Assembly: GCA_951799405.1 (NCBI GenBank)
Contig: OX637333.1
Coordinates: 14,321,960-14,385,959 of the forward strand
DNA: 64,000 bases
From: Agapetus fuscipes
Lineage: Eukaryota; Arthropoda; Insecta; Trichoptera; Glossosomatidae
Direction: 5' to 3'
A program made the translations under genes and the position numbers. Shown piece by piece: positions 31,403-43,509 of this stretch. How positions within the stretch are numbered: the first letter of the stretch is position 1; the number at the start of each line of letters is the position of its first letter. Under the pieces are notes generated by a model. It ran no database searches. It was not told where the DNA came from and saw only the letters and a list, made by a program, of their open reading frames with translations.

Positions 31403-32330
31403 TAAATTATTAATTGCTGGTCTAAATAAATACCTATTTCTGGCCAAGAAATAAAGTTTGGTGAAATTCATTCCTCTTCAAAAATTTAACTTTAAAAAAA
31501 AAGGAAAAAAAAAAAAAAAAAAAAACCACCCCAAGTCGAATTCGAAAGCAGGAATTCTTTAAGAATGTTCTATCTCGAGCATTGTCCCATCGGCACGGTA
31601 GCGTAGTGGTAGAATGCGCTGATCCGTGGGAGGACCGATGACGACGGCGAAGGACAATATAATAAAGGATGTTTTACCCACACAATCGTGTTGGCCAGTT
31701 CTGAAAGGGATATGCTGAGTGTCAAGACTTTTTATTTTAATTTTAGTTGATGGTTACTATAGTGTCGGCCTACTTTGTTTCACTAAAAAGTACAGAAAAT
31801 AAAATACTACTAACTAAAAATACCTTTTTCTACTCCCATTTGGTAATTTACTAATTACAAAACGGCTAACGCAATCACAATGACATACATTTCTACACCC
31901 GTTGCGTAATGTTACATTACGCAACGGGTAACCGTGTTGAAATGAAAATGTGCGCATGCGCATTGTCAGAAATGGAACAATTTTTGAATTTCGAGTGTCA
32001 ACCTTGTATGAGGCTATCCTTTTAAATGATCGATAAAAAACTATTATTTGCCGTTTCCATAGCAACCACGTTTAAACGTCAACCATTACATGAATATTTT
32101 CAATTTATTGATAGTTCCTCCACACTATGTTCAATCTTTGTTCAAATGAAAATTAATATATTTTATGTGTAGAGTCAAATAAAATTTGTTAATAGTGTAG
32201 TAATTCATCAAATTTATTTCTCAAAATACTCCAAATTGTAGCTTTCCTTGTTTCAAAGGAAAACAGAAGGCTTGAAAGGAAAATAATGGGAGATATTTTC
32301 ACCGCAAAAAATAAACAAACTTAAACAGTT
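31403..32330. other. Unannotated stretch with a tRNA-like scrap and a palindrome
   Basis: Holds a SINE-C-like piece (TTTCTGGCCAAG, 31430-31490), an A-run, a tRNA-like A-box segment GGTAGCGTAGTGGTAGAATGC near 31598 without a B box, and a perfect 33-nt palindrome at 31897-31929. Confidence 0.4.
31897..31929. repeat. Perfect 33-nt palindrome
   Basis: ACCCGTTGCGTAATGT, one T, then its exact inverse. Possibly the junction of two inverted element ends. Confidence 0.8.
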
Positions 32331-32568
32331 ACTTGGCTAATAGGTCGATATGAGGTTGACCACCTATGCTGTAAAAACTTGTTTCACTTGGCCAATGACA
32401 CCCCTGCTTCAGTAGTTGCAGGGCTTATGTTTATTTGAGTTTTGGGTTTGAATGTTTAAGCTTATATGCGGCATGTACAAACGCGACCTTATATGTGTCT
32501 GCTTGTGGGTATGATATTAATATGAATCCTAAATGTAGTATATCTTTGCAACTTAGATTATATTAGAT
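32331..32568 (+). repeat. SINE-A copy, diverged
   Basis: Starts CTTGGCTAATAGGTCGATATGAGG and ends TTTGCAACTTAGATTATATTAG; short deletion in the GGGAAGGTCGG box. Confidence 0.7.
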
Positions 32569-32698
32569 AATCAAAGGGAATGATAAATTACACGTTTTGA
32601 CAAAAGTAAGGTTTTAATTACTTCAAATGGACGAGTACATTATAATGACTACTATTTACAATTTTGTTATTTATTTCATGGTCGTAGAAAAAGTATTG

Positions 32699-32821
32699 TA
32701 TGCCACTGCACGTAATTAGTCTTTGTAACACTCTTGCTGTCTATTGTGCCATTCGGCTGCGCCTCATGGCACAAACTAGCACTCGTGTTACAAAGACTAT
32801 CATTACCAGGCAGTGGCATAA
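32699..32821. mobile_element. Double-hairpin mini element
   Basis: Outer arms TATGCCACTGC ... CTTTGTAACAC pair with the inverse at 32784-32821. An inner pair TTGTGCCAT / ATGGCACAA closes a second stem. Non-coding. Confidence 0.6.
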
Positions 32822-32851
32822 ATAACTATTATAGGCACAGTGTTTACACTA

Positions 32852-32975
32852 TTATTTAAATGCTACCATAGTAACAATCTCAACATTCTCAGGCTTAAGG
32901 CTTCTGCGGCGGTCGGTTACTACCACAGAGTATCTTGAAAAGGAACGCTCAACATCTACACTTGATGTGGGCAAC
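32852..32975 (-). pseudogene. hAT transposase C-terminal dimerisation fragment
   Basis: Reverse frame PTSSVDVERSFSRYSVVV, then DRRRSLKPENVE, to TAA at 32852. The SS-DVERSFS and R-LK-EN motifs are the hallmark of the hAT dimerisation domain. Upstream the frame is broken. Only this scrap remains. Confidence 0.75.
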
Positions 32976-33068
32976 CAAATTGCCTTCAATGCAGATTTGT
33001 CGTGGCATTTGGAACGGCGCGGTAGTGACGATTGCCGTAAAATGTCGTCCTTGGCAGAGATTTATGGA

Positions 33069-34927
33069 TGTAATAAGAGGATAAACATACTACAAATTTG
33101 TATTTCCAACCCTTCTTGTTCAGGAGAAAGGGGGGTAAAATGTTATTTTTTACAATATATTGTATAACTCAAAAACAAAAAAGAAAATATGATATTTTTG
33201 TACGTCAAATATAAGAACATAAATTTTTATACAATAATGACCGCTTACATATTCTTGCTATCTGCCAGTTTCAGAGAAAATAAATTTTGAAGTGAAATAT
33301 TTTCCTAAAAACCGTTACGGCGTTTCCCGTTTTTTGGTCAAAACCCGGTTTGAACGCCTTAGTGTTTGATTGTAAAAATATATAAAAAATACCATCCCCT
33401 AGAACAGCGGTTCCCAAATGGTGTTCCGCGGAACCCTGAGGTTCTGTAGAAGGCTCTCAGGGGTTCCGCGAAAATATTCAAGATTTTGATGTTTTTTTTC
33501 TAATTCTAGCTATTTTAAATCGCTTTACTCGTACCTTTGATATATTTAGATATAGATATGGTAATTTTATAAATGAACGTAATTATTATCTTAATTTAAA
33601 ATACTGTATTCCGAAATTCCATTTAGTTTAGGTACCTATCTATGTAGGTAGGTACCGCTCGCGAGTGTAAATACGAGTTGGCGACGGGTAGCAACATAGT
33701 GAGCAGCTCTCTGCAGGGAAGACAGATAACCATGTTTACAGTGAGGGACAAAATATCTTCATTGAAAGGGAAAATCGCCTTCTGGATTGAATGTCTTGGA
33801 CAAAAGAGTAATGACTGCTTTGGTTTGGCCTGAAAAACGAATACCCGGCTATCGTCGAAAAGGCTATCATGGCGTTACTTCCATTTGTGTCAACTTATAG
33901 ATGCGAGGCTGGGTTTTCAGCTTACGCCTACACGAAAAATAAGTTTAGGATTAGGCTGAATGCTGCACCAGACCTCCGAAACCAATTGTCAGACATAAAA
34001 CCTAACTTCAATGTTATTTTGTCAAAAACTATGAAAAGATTTCATTCTTCACATTAAGTTCATCGAACTAAAGTAAATATCTTTTTGTTATAACTAAATA
34101 AATATTTTTATCTTAAATAGTCTTTCTTTTAAAGTCAAACTATACTTACAAGATGCGAACACCAAGCCAAAAAGCCTCAGTATGGTGTGATCTCACGTAA
34201 AAAAACAATGTTACAGTTAGTTTACTTCTTACTTAAGCTCTAGGTCCTACTAGACTCTAGGGCCTAGCTAGGGTTCCGCACAAAAACGGTGAGCCAAAAA
34301 GGGTTTCGTAGCCAAAAGAATTCGGGAACCGCTGCCCTAGAAGATTAAATTGCCTGTAAAACTGTATGGATAAGAACTATTTTATTGTGAAAGGTTTGAA
34401 CAGAATAGCGGTTAATCTTGTGTTAACATATTTTGCGTGATATTATGATGATAATATGAAATCATCATAATATTACGCATATACTCGTGCTAGATAGGTA
34501 GGTACTTATATACAACCATCAAAATACGTTACGAAAGTTAAACCGCTATAACATACAATCCTTTCACAATAAAATAGTAAATATTCATACAATTTTAAAG
34601 GAAATTTAATCTTCTAGGTGATGGTATTTTTTATAAAATTTTAAAATAAAATACTAAGGCGTTCAAACCGAATTTTGAACCAAAAACGGGAACTGCCGTA
34701 AAGTTTTTGGGAAAATGCTCTGAAACTACAGCAGATAGCAAGAGTATGTAAGAGGTCATTATTGTATAAAAAATTATGTTCTTATATTTGACGTACAAAA
34801 ATATCATATTTTCTTTTTTGTTTCCGAGTTATAAAATATATTGAAACAAATAACATTTTACCCCCCTTTCTCCTGAACAAGAAGGGTTGGAAATACAAAT
34901 TTGTAGTATGTTTATCCTCTTATTACA
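33069..34927. mobile_element. Large foldback element, split by a hAT insertion
   Basis: From TAATAAGAGGATAAACATAC (33071) the sequence returns inverted to 34927. Centre near 34455 in ATGATGATAATATG/CATCAT. After removing the hAT element (33405-34342) the arms are about 460 bp each. Ends are not flanked by an obvious target duplication. Arms are non-coding. Confidence 0.85.
33405..34334 (+). mobile_element. hAT element (ZBED5/FAM200-like), 930 bp, 8-bp target duplication
   Basis: CAGCGGTTCCC ends; CCCTAGAA flanks both (33397-33404; 34335-34342). It retains a frame (33869-34057) of 62 residues: LLPFVSTYRCEAGFSAYAY, NKFRIRL, APDLRNQLSDIKPN, as in the C terminus of BED-zinc-finger hAT transposases. 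The rest of the protein is deleted. The 370-bp MITE at 25591 shares its ends. Confidence 0.9.
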
Positions 34928-34949
34928 AGTTATGTATGTAGAATCATAT

Positions 34950-35275
34950 TTTTTTACTTAATTTCCATGGCTCATACAACTAACTTCAAAAGATCGTTTT
35001 TTATAATTTACAAAAAAATGGCCGCATTCAAAACGCTCCAGGTTTGGAATATTTTTTTTTATGCAAAAAGCAGGTAATTAATATGGAGCATTAGTTTTTA
35101 CTAGTCTCTGCCTGGTAGTCGATGAGGTAGTTTGCACCATTTTTTGGGCCTCTTTGAAGAGGCCGCATCCAAAACGCTCCAGGATAAGAAAAGGCAGATC
35201 TGTGAAAAAATCATGTACTCGATGCAAACTACCAGCCTGACCATGTCTCTGCCTGGTATTCGATGAGGTAAGGTT
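34950..35275. repeat. Partial tandem duplication
   Basis: CAAAACGCTCCAGG with upstream GGCCGCAT (35020, 35161) and TCTCTGCCTGGTA-TCGATGAGGTA (35104, 35243) each occur twice about 140 bp apart. Between them GTAGTTTGCA and TGCAAACTAC are inverted. Confidence 0.6.
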
Positions 35276-35344
35276 TCATACGTCTAGCTCTTAGACTAAC
35301 GGCGTTACCGTGACACAAGTTGACACAAGATAGTTGTTGATAAT

Positions 35345-37680
35345 ATATACAAGTTGATAAAAAAATTGAAAATATAGAAGAAATAGCAGAAGAATTAAAT
35401 AATTTTTATATTTCTAGTATATTGGAAATAATCAAATCAATTGATGAGGAAACTGACTTAAACCTAAATGAGCTAAATGTAAGTACGGAAAATTGCAATC
35501 ATAAGTTTGAAAATTTTGAAAAAATTGATAAACAAAAATTATTATTTGAAATAATTAGTAAAACAAAAAAAGGATCTAGTACTGATAATATAGATAAGAA
35601 ATACATTCTCAATATTTGGCAACAAATTGGAGATACTCTTGTAGAGCTCATTAATGTAATATTAATTAAAGGAGTAATGCCCAATATACTAAAAATAGCC
35701 ACAATTATCCCAATTGCCAAAATTAAAAATCCAATCGAAGCCAGTGACTATAGACCTATTAATATGTTACCATTTCTGGAAAAAATAATAGAAGAGATAA
35801 TAAGTAATCATCTGAAAAGATTTATTGCTAATCAGGGGATATTAATTGAAGAACAATCAGGATTTAGAGAAAAACACTCAACGGAAACAGCAATCCAACT
35901 AGTAATAAATAATTGGATCGAAGACATAAATAATAATAAAATTGTAGCTGCAGCATTCTTGGACTTCAAAAGAGCATTTGAAACAGTTGATAGAAATTTA
36001 TTAGTAAAAAAAATGAAAAACATGGGAATTGAAGGAACAGTAATACAATGGATAAAAAATTACTTATTGATGCGTAAGCAAAAAGTGAAAATCTCAAGCC
36101 AATGTTCTAGCCAAAGGGAAATTGACACGGGAGTCCCGCAAGGATCCAAGCTAGGACCAATCTTATTTATATTGTATATTAATGACATTTTAAGCGTAAT
36201 TAGTAACAGTGGATGTCGGTTACATTTATTTGCGGATGATACATTGATATATTGTGTTGGGGAGGACATACAGAAGGTAGAAAGAGAATTAAATAGTGTT
36301 ATGGGTAGGACAGAAAAGTGGTTAAATAAAAATAAGTTAATGTTAAACACTGAGAAATCAAAAGTAATAGTACTGAATAATGTCAAAAAGGGTAAATTAA
36401 TTATTAAGGTAAATAATAAAGAATTGGAAGTAGTTGATAAGATTAAGTACTTAGGAGTGATAATTGATAGTAAGCTTAATTTCAAAGAACATTTTGATTA
36501 TATTATTAAAAAAATAAACAAGAAAATAGGTGTATTAAGTAGAATGAAGAGCTTGTTAAGTAAGGAATATGAAATAATTGTATACAATAGCATAATTAAG
36601 CCTCACTACACATACTGCCCAACAATATTATTGTTATGTAAATATAAATATTGAAATAAGTATGGGTAGTTATAGTTATAAGAATCCTCAAAAGTATTGG
36701 TAGGTAAGATCGATAATTGTGTATAAGTGTAGAATTCTCTAGGCTAAGTAGGTACTTGTTATAATTATAGGAATTCTGTATTACATTTGTAGGTAGGATT
36801 TTGGTTGTATCTCTAGGTAGTACGTGAAGCGTCGAGAAGTAATAATTACTCTGGAACCGTCTGGCGACTTTAGTTCTGGATCATACTGCTCTGAAGAGTA
36901 TAAAGGTGCGAATGGCCTGCAGAGCGAGCCAGTATCATAGCGACTAACAAACACATCGAAGCCATCTGATCAGTGAACCGAAACCAATGGAATAATCGAG
37001 AAAGTAGTGTGAAAATAAATTTTGTAACTGTGTAAAATAAATAACTATTGAAGAAGACCTGTGTAGTTTTAATTTGAAGACAATTGAACCCTAATTTCGT
37101 AACATTATTTATGGCAAATAAACAGTACATAAATACATTACAAAAATTACAAAACAGGGGTATGAGAACTATATTGAATAAAAAACTAGACTGTAAAATA
37201 AATTATATGATAGATACGTTAGATTGGTTATATATTGAAGAAAATTTAAAAATGAGTGCTATTATTTTTATACACAAAGTAGAAAAAAACATGTTACCTC
37301 AGTATTTGAGCAAATTTTTAATTAAGAACAGAGACATTCATGAATATAATACCAGGAAAAAGGATAATTTAAGGAAGCCAAAATTCAAATGTGTAAAATA
37401 TGATAAGGGCGTTTTGCACAGAGGATTGGATTTGTATAATGATTTACCTGTAGAAATAAAAGAAAGTAGGGATATTAATGAATTTAAAGTAAAATTAAAA
37501 AAATATATACGTGCAAACCGGCCTTAGCATAATTATTAATAAGTTTTGATTTGTTCATTTATGTTTGTTTTTTTTGTTTGTTTATCTTTTGTTGTTTTTT
37601 ATTAACATAGCTTAAGTTGTAATTAGCAATAGCTAAATAAAATAATATATATAAAGAGGAGCGCAAGAGGGAACAAGTAT
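35345..37680 (+). pseudogene. LINE ORF2 (reverse transcriptase), 5'-truncated, split by a solo LTR
   Basis: Open from about 35350. Residues in order: ASDYRPINMLPFLEKI, FREKHSTETA, LDFKRAFETVD (first catalytic Asp box), DTGVPQGSKLGPILFILY, FADDTLIY (catalytic DD), KLMLNTEKSKV, IKYLGVIIDSKL. The frame is interrupted at 36632 by the LTR and resumes in the same frame at 37105 (FMANKQYINTLQ, NRGMRTILNK) to a stop at 37525. This is a CR1/Jockey-group enzyme; the endonuclease end is missing. The rest of the frame has no other lesion, so it was recently complete. The 3' tail is near TAAATAAAATAATATATATAAA (37670). Confidence 0.88.
36632..37104 (+). mobile_element. Solo LTR, 473 bp, with TTAT target duplication
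   Basis: Starts TGTTATGTAAATATAAA and ends TTTCGTAACA (TG...CA with imperfect TGTTAyG inverted ends). TTAT lies on both sides (36628-36631; 37105-37108). AATAAA signals lie near 37015 and 37037. No internal retroviral-type genes remain, as expected after LTR-LTR recombination. Family (Gypsy-like) is a guess. Confidence 0.85.
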
Positions 37681-37699
37681 GTACCAATTTAGTACTTTA

Positions 37700-38250
37700 G
37701 TTTCCGCTCCCCTATGTTATAACTCAATGGGCCCAGCGATCTCATTTACAAACATGTAGAATTGAATTTAGGCATGTGACCTAACAATAAAAAGATTTAA
37801 TAACACCCAAAATTAAATTAAAAAGTATACAGTTTTTCAAGTAGCCACCATACATTTTTTTGGATTTATCGGTTTTTTTGCGTCCACTTTAAACTTGGGT
37901 GGTAAATTTTCCCATTTCATTATATATTCTGCTAATTTCAATGAAATGCTGAAGACAACTATTTTCTAGGACGAATTTCTTCGAACAAAACTATTAAAAT
38001 TTCATTTTCCATTTCAAACATAATTCTTTTTACATATGTATGGTTGATTAGTGAATATTTATTAGCCAACTGATACAATTTAAAATAATTATTTTTTCCG
38101 TATTTTTTCCCTGGCAATATTAGGCAACTTGCAGCACTTAATGGATTTTAGTGTAACCATGATTTTAAAATATCATGGCGACCAAAAAAACCTTTGTTGC
38201 TAAAAAATTGTAGCATTAAAAAATTGTAGCATTAAAAAATTGTGCTTTTG
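37700..38250. other. Unannotated AT-rich stretch
   Basis: No repeat family or domain recognised. Confidence 0.4.
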
Positions 38251-38251
38251 A

Positions 38252-38345
38252 GGTTGGTATGGCTGACCACCCGTGATGTAAAAAGTAAATTCCCTTTACC
38301 AATGTCACCCCTGTTTCAAGAAAAAGCGGCAAAAGTTGCAGTCAC
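38252..38345 (+). repeat. SINE-A 5' fragment
   Basis: GAGGTTGGTATGGCTGACCACCC to CAAAAGTTGCAG, then stops. Confidence 0.65.
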
Positions 38346-38902
38346 GTGTATACTAGACTGGTTTTTTCGATGCATGAAAAATTTTTTTTTGTTCGAATGA
38401 CGATTGCCGCCTAAAATGTGCTAATTGACTAAAAATAAATATTTGCGGAGTTTCAGGAGCATAAAGTAACGGGAAAGTGAGGCTCATCGACGTTATATTT
38501 GAGAAAATAGCCCATTTATTTTTCAAATAAAATAATGACTATTTATTGTATAACCCTTCACTATCTATCTATCTATATATCTATCCTTTATTATATTGCC
38601 CTTCGTCGTCGTCTTTCGTCGTCGAGTTTCGATTTTCAAAACCAATGCCATCACAGCAGATGAAACACATTCATGACCTATGGAAAATTAATTTTTGTAT
38701 ATATGCTGCAATGCCGCGAGCTTACGCGTGTGTGTTTACAAATGTATGAAAACTTTTAGCTAAAAATCTGTTTGTTCATACTGAAAATGTATGGAACAAT
38801 ATTGACATCTTGCGGCAAAACGTGAAAGTTTTTTTTTACATTTTCTTTTATTTCATGCAAACTAAAAAAAAAAAAAAAGCCAAATAAAAATGGATTTCAA
38901 TC

Positions 38903-40000
38903 TGTAATCTAAGTTGCAAAGATATATAACATTTGAGATTCATATTACATGCATTCTTACAAGCAGACATGTATAAGTTCTAATCTAATCTAATCTAAGC
39001 TGCAAAGATATATATCATTTAAGATTTATATTAAATGCATTCCCACAAGCAGATATGTATAAGTTCCCGCTTACATATGCTGCATGTGTACTTACAACAT
39101 AACAGCCCATTCCAAATGAACATAAGCCCTGCAACTCTTGCCAACCTTCCCTGAAACAAAGGTGAATTTGCAAAGTAAACCATTTTTTAAAGTATGGGTG
39201 GTCAGCCTCATACCAACCTATAAGTCAAGAAAATTATTTTGTGTATTTCTTTACATAAACTAAGTTGCAAAGATATATACCATTAAAGATTCATATTAAA
39301 TGCATTCCCACACGCAGACAGGTACAAGTTCACGCTTACAAATGCGCAATGTGGACTTGCAAAATAATAAAAAAAAAAAATCTCAAATGAACATAAGCCC
39401 TGCAACTCTTGCCGACTTTTCCTCAAACAAAGATAAAATTTGCATTGTGAACCATTGCTTACAGTATGGGTGGTCAGCCACATACTAACCTTTTAGTCAA
39501 GGAAATTATTTTGTTTAGTTCTATAATCTAAGTTGCAAATATACATACCATTTGAGATTCATATTAAATGCATTCCCACAAGCAGACAGGTATAAGTTCG
39601 CGCTTACAAATGCCCCATGTGGATTTACAAAATAAAAAACTAATCTCAAATGAACACAAGCCCTGCAACTCTTACCGACTTTTCCTCAAACCGAGATAAA
39701 ATTTTCATGGTAAACCATTCTTACAGTATGGGTGGTCAGCCACATACTAACCTATAAGTCAATGAAATTATTTTGTTAAGTTCTATAATCTAAGTTGCAA
39801 AGATACATACCAATCGAGATTCATATTAAATGCATTCCCACAAGCAGACATTTATAAGTTCGCGCTTACACATAATGCATGTTGACTTACAACATAAAAA
39901 CCCAATCTCAAATTAATATAAGCCCTGCAACTCTTGCCAATCTTCCCTGAAACACAGCTGAAATCTGCAAAGTGAACCATTTTTTAAACTATGGGTGGTC
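38903..40000 (-). repeat. Cluster of five SINE-A copies, all reverse
   Basis: One tail fragment (38903-38985) with a CTAATCTAATCTAATC tail array, then copies at about 38990-39228, 39254-39505, 39518-39770 and 39783-40000. Two share the variant CCTCAAAC-AAGATAAAATTT, so they probably duplicated as a unit. Confidence 0.8.
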
Positions 40001-40137
40001 GATTTTCTTTTACAAAGGATGCATGTTTTTATTTTACATGTTTTCCGAATTTTAACGCGAGGAAACCATGCGCAATATACACATTCACCAAATGTTAAGG
40101 GGTTGGGCTGCGTAGCAGCCAGGGGCGTAGCCCCTAG
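40000..40137 (+). mobile_element. Helitron D 3' end
   Basis: GGCTGCGTAGCAGCC and GGGGCGTAGCCCC hairpins followed by CTAG (40134-40137) and T. It matches the reverse copy at 30434. Directly followed by the 5' end of another element. Confidence 0.75.
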
Positions 40138-40141
40138 TATA

Positions 40142-40745
40142 TCTATAAAGAAGGATGTGTGTATGTATGTATGTATGTATGTATGTATGTATGTATGTAT
40201 GTATGTATGTATGTCCCCTATAGACTCATAAACCGCTCATCCGATTTTGACGAAATTTTCAGGAAACATGTAACATATTCTTAGAACGAATCCTGTGAAG
40301 TTTGATGGTGATCAAATAAACAGTGGTTCTCAATTCTCGATATTTCAGCAACGAGGTCGGTAAATTTTGAAACCACCCAATAGAAGAAGACCATTATATT
40401 CAACTACAATACATAATCTTAGTTGCAAATATACATTTACATTAAAGATTCATATAAAATGCATGCTCACAAGTAGACACATGTAAGTTCACGCTTACAA
40501 ATGCTGCATGTGTACCCACTCATAATTTAAAATCCAAATCTAAAATGAACAACCCAGTAACTTTTACTTTACGCCAACTTGAAATGGATGTTATTCAGCT
40601 CCTGAGTGGCTTGACACTCATTTCTTATGAAGGCTGAGTAAGCCTTGCCGGTATTTTATTTTGGGTTTAAAATAAACACTGAAACGGGAAATAATTTCTG
40701 ACAACTTCGGTGGGATTCTAACTCGAGATCTCGGCATGGAATGCA
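40142..40745 (+). mobile_element. Helitron F-like 5' end plus SINE pieces, duplication unit 1
   Basis: Starts TCTATAAAGAAGGATGTGTG, a (GTAT)n array, then CCCCTATAGACTCATAAACC, a reverse SINE-A piece (40410-40555) and a reverse SINE-B (40560-40745). Repeated almost identically at 40762. Confidence 0.7.
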
Positions 40746-40761
40746 ATCTATCTATCTATAT

Positions 40762-41425
40762 CTATAAAGAAGGATGTGTGTATGTATGTATGTATGTATG
40801 TATGTATGTATGTATGTATGTATGTATGTATGTATGTATGTATGTATGTATGTATGTATGTCCCCTATAGACTCATAAACCGCTCATCCGATTTTGACGA
40901 AATTTTCAGGAAACATGTAACATATTCTTAGAACGAATCCTGTGAAGTTTGATGGTGATCAAATAAACAATGGTTCTCAATTCTCAATATTTCAGCAACG
41001 AGGTCGGTAAATTTTGAAACCACCCAATAGAAGAAGACCATTATATTCAACTACAATACATAATCTTAGTTGCAAATATACATTTACATTAAAGATTCAT
41101 ATAAAATGCATGCTCACAAGTAGACACATGTAAGTTCACGCTTACAAATGCTGCATGTGTACCTACTCATAATTTAAAATCCAAATCTAAAATGAACAAC
41201 CCAGTAACTTTTACTTTACGCCAACTTGAAATGGATGTTATTCAGCTCCTGAGTGGCTTGACACTCATTTCTTATGAAGGCTGAGTAAGCCTTGCCGGTA
41301 TTTTATTTTGGGTTAGAAATAAACACTGAAACGAGAAATAATTTCTGACAACTTCAGTGGGATTCTAACTCGAGATCTCGGCATGGAATGCAGTTACTCT
41401 ACCAACTAAGCTATAGACCGGACTT
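40762..41425 (+). mobile_element. Helitron F-like 5' end plus SINE pieces, duplication unit 2
   Basis: Same order as unit 1 with only a few substitutions and a longer (TATG)n array (40778-40861). The SINE-B runs further here, to its head GGTCTATAGCTTAGTTGG in reverse (near 41420). Confidence 0.75.
40778..40861 (+). repeat. (TATG)n microsatellite
   Basis: About 21 uninterrupted copies; the sister array at 40158-40213 has about 14. Confidence 0.9.
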
Positions 41426-41714
41426 TTTACAAATATGGTGGATCGATATCGGTTTGGTTAGGGGTAAGCAACCTGCGGCTCACCAGCCACATGCGGCTCT
41501 TTGGGTGTGAAGTTACGGCTCTTTAGCTTCATACGCAAATATAAAAAAAACACAGAATTATACTTCTGATCGAAAAAAACTAAATCGTTCTGAATCGATT
41601 AACGATCTCTCCAATACTTGTACTTGCTTTTCACCCCCCACTCTCCCCCCGCCCCATCGACGCTATTTATTGTTGGCAAAAAAACATTTGTGGCTCTTTA
41701 CAAATCCAAATCCA

Positions 41715-42178
41715 AAATAAGATATGTATCATTTGAGATTCACATCAAATGCATTCCCATAAGCAGACACGCATAATTTCGCGCTCACACATACCGCATG
41801 TGGAACTACAATATTAAAACCCAATCTTAAATGAGCATAAGCCCTGCAACTATATTTGTGTTTTTACTCTACTCTTGTCTCCTAATTTTAACTTTAATTT
41901 ACTTTTTATTTCATACTAGCACTAAATACCAAGACTTTTATTTTTTAATTTGATTGTTGCACCCGATGACAAACTGAAAATTTTTGGTTTATCGGGACAA
42001 AAATGTTTAATTTTTAAGATTTAATATTTCTTGTAAAAATTGTTTATGAAATAAAAAAAATAAAATAAAAAAAAAAACTCTTGCCGACCTTCCCTGAAAC
42101 AGGGGCGACATTGGCAAAGTGAACCATTTTTTCCAGTATGGGTGGTCAGCCTCATACCAACCTATAAGTCAAGGAAAA
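41715..42178 (-). repeat. SINE-A interrupted by the poly(A)-tailed insertion
   Basis: The reverse SINE-A is split between 41851 and 42080; joining GCCCTGCAACT to CTTGCCGACC restores the family consensus, which fixes the insertion limits. Confidence 0.85.
41852..42075 (+). mobile_element. Poly(A)-tailed retro-insertion, copy 2
   Basis: Close to copy 1 at 2288, same start (ATATTTGTGTTTTTACTC) and an A-rich tail. AACT is duplicated at both ends. Confidence 0.8.
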
Positions 42179-42239
42179 ACTTTGAAATTTGTAAATTGTA
42201 ATTTTTGGCTCTTCCGACTCAAAAGGTTGCCGACCCCTG

Positions 42240-43509
42240 GCCTAGACAAAAGTTCCAAATTAAAAAATGTTATTCAAGTATTCCAAGTTGAATTTTAGAA
42301 ATGTAAGAAAGCTTTTATATCCCGCACTTATAAAAAATACGATAAACGAAAGTTCGTAGGTCACAACTAGAAGACCATATTGAAATATATTATTATTATT
42401 AAAACCTTTTATTGAAACATACTTTTAATTAAAATATACATAATATAGTTGTTTTTTCAAAAACGCATTTCTGTAAAATTATATACTCACCACAAATTTA
42501 AAGATCGTTTTTTTCTCGGCGGTTAAACGTCTTTCTTCTATGTGACAATGGTCCAAAGCAACCAAGAAAAACAAAATGTTTGCCTTTTACCTAACCCGGC
42601 CGTGCGACTTACAATTTTGTTGTCAATAGAAAATGTTCCGTGTGCACTACCTAAAACTTTCACTTATTGAAATAATGGATAGAGCACATTTTAAATGTGG
42701 GGAAAAAATGTGAATTCACTTGGCCGGGATAAAGACAGGACAGGGAGTCAAAAATTCAACATAAATTAAACACTTTTATGGAGATAGTTGAAAAAACACT
42801 TAAGTGCATCATATTGTATGAAGCATTTTCCCCAACTGCATACGTTTCACAGTGCGGTTACATTGAAAAATATTCCTGATTGTTTGGAATACATTTATTT
42901 CTTCACTTTGCTCAAAGAGTATAGTGAATTTTATAGATTAGTTCTTTAATTGTATGATTATAAAATTTAATTTATTGTTTATATTCTTTTCTTGTATAGG
43001 TCAATATGCATCTGACCAACTATAAATAGAAAATGGTTCACTCTGCCAATGTCACCCCTGTTTCAGGGAAGGTCAGCAAAGAGTTGCAGGGTGTATGTTC
43101 ATTTGAGATTTGGGTTTTTATGTTGTAGGTTCACACGCAGAATGTGCAAGTGTGAACTTATACGTGTCTGCTTGTGGGCATGCACATAATGTGAATTCCA
43201 AATGTAACAATTATATCCATGCAACTTAGAATAGATTAGATGAGTGACGTTACATAGCCGATTTTTTTATCTTAAATATAAATGGAGCACCGCAATCGAT
43301 TTTCCCTATGCTTGGCTCTGCTGCTTAACAGTTGTACCTAGACCTTTTTTTTTAGAAAACGTGAAGATTAACCTAGAGATAAATTGTGTGAAGCTTGATT
43401 CCGATTAGCACACTTTTTTTTTTGATCCTGTTGTTTCCTCTTTTATCTGTAGAAAAAAATTGATACCACATGCCCAAATGGCGTAGTGAAACACGCCGGG
43501 TACTGCTAG
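42240..43509 (+). mobile_element. Helitron E copy 2 (5'-truncated)
   Basis: The 3' end GGCGT...ACGCC hairpin plus CGGGTACTGCTAG|T (CTAG 43506-43509). The left part matches 12137-12290. A + SINE-A lies at 42995-43235. No palindrome here, unlike the copy at 10344. Confidence 0.7.

Noticed and set aside
31598..31660. tRNA gene candidate (GGTAGCGTAGTGGTAGAATGC)
   Set aside because: Only an A box; no B box or clover-leaf.
40158..40213. Tandem TATG reading as MYVCMYVC peptide
   Set aside because: Microsatellite translation, not a gene.
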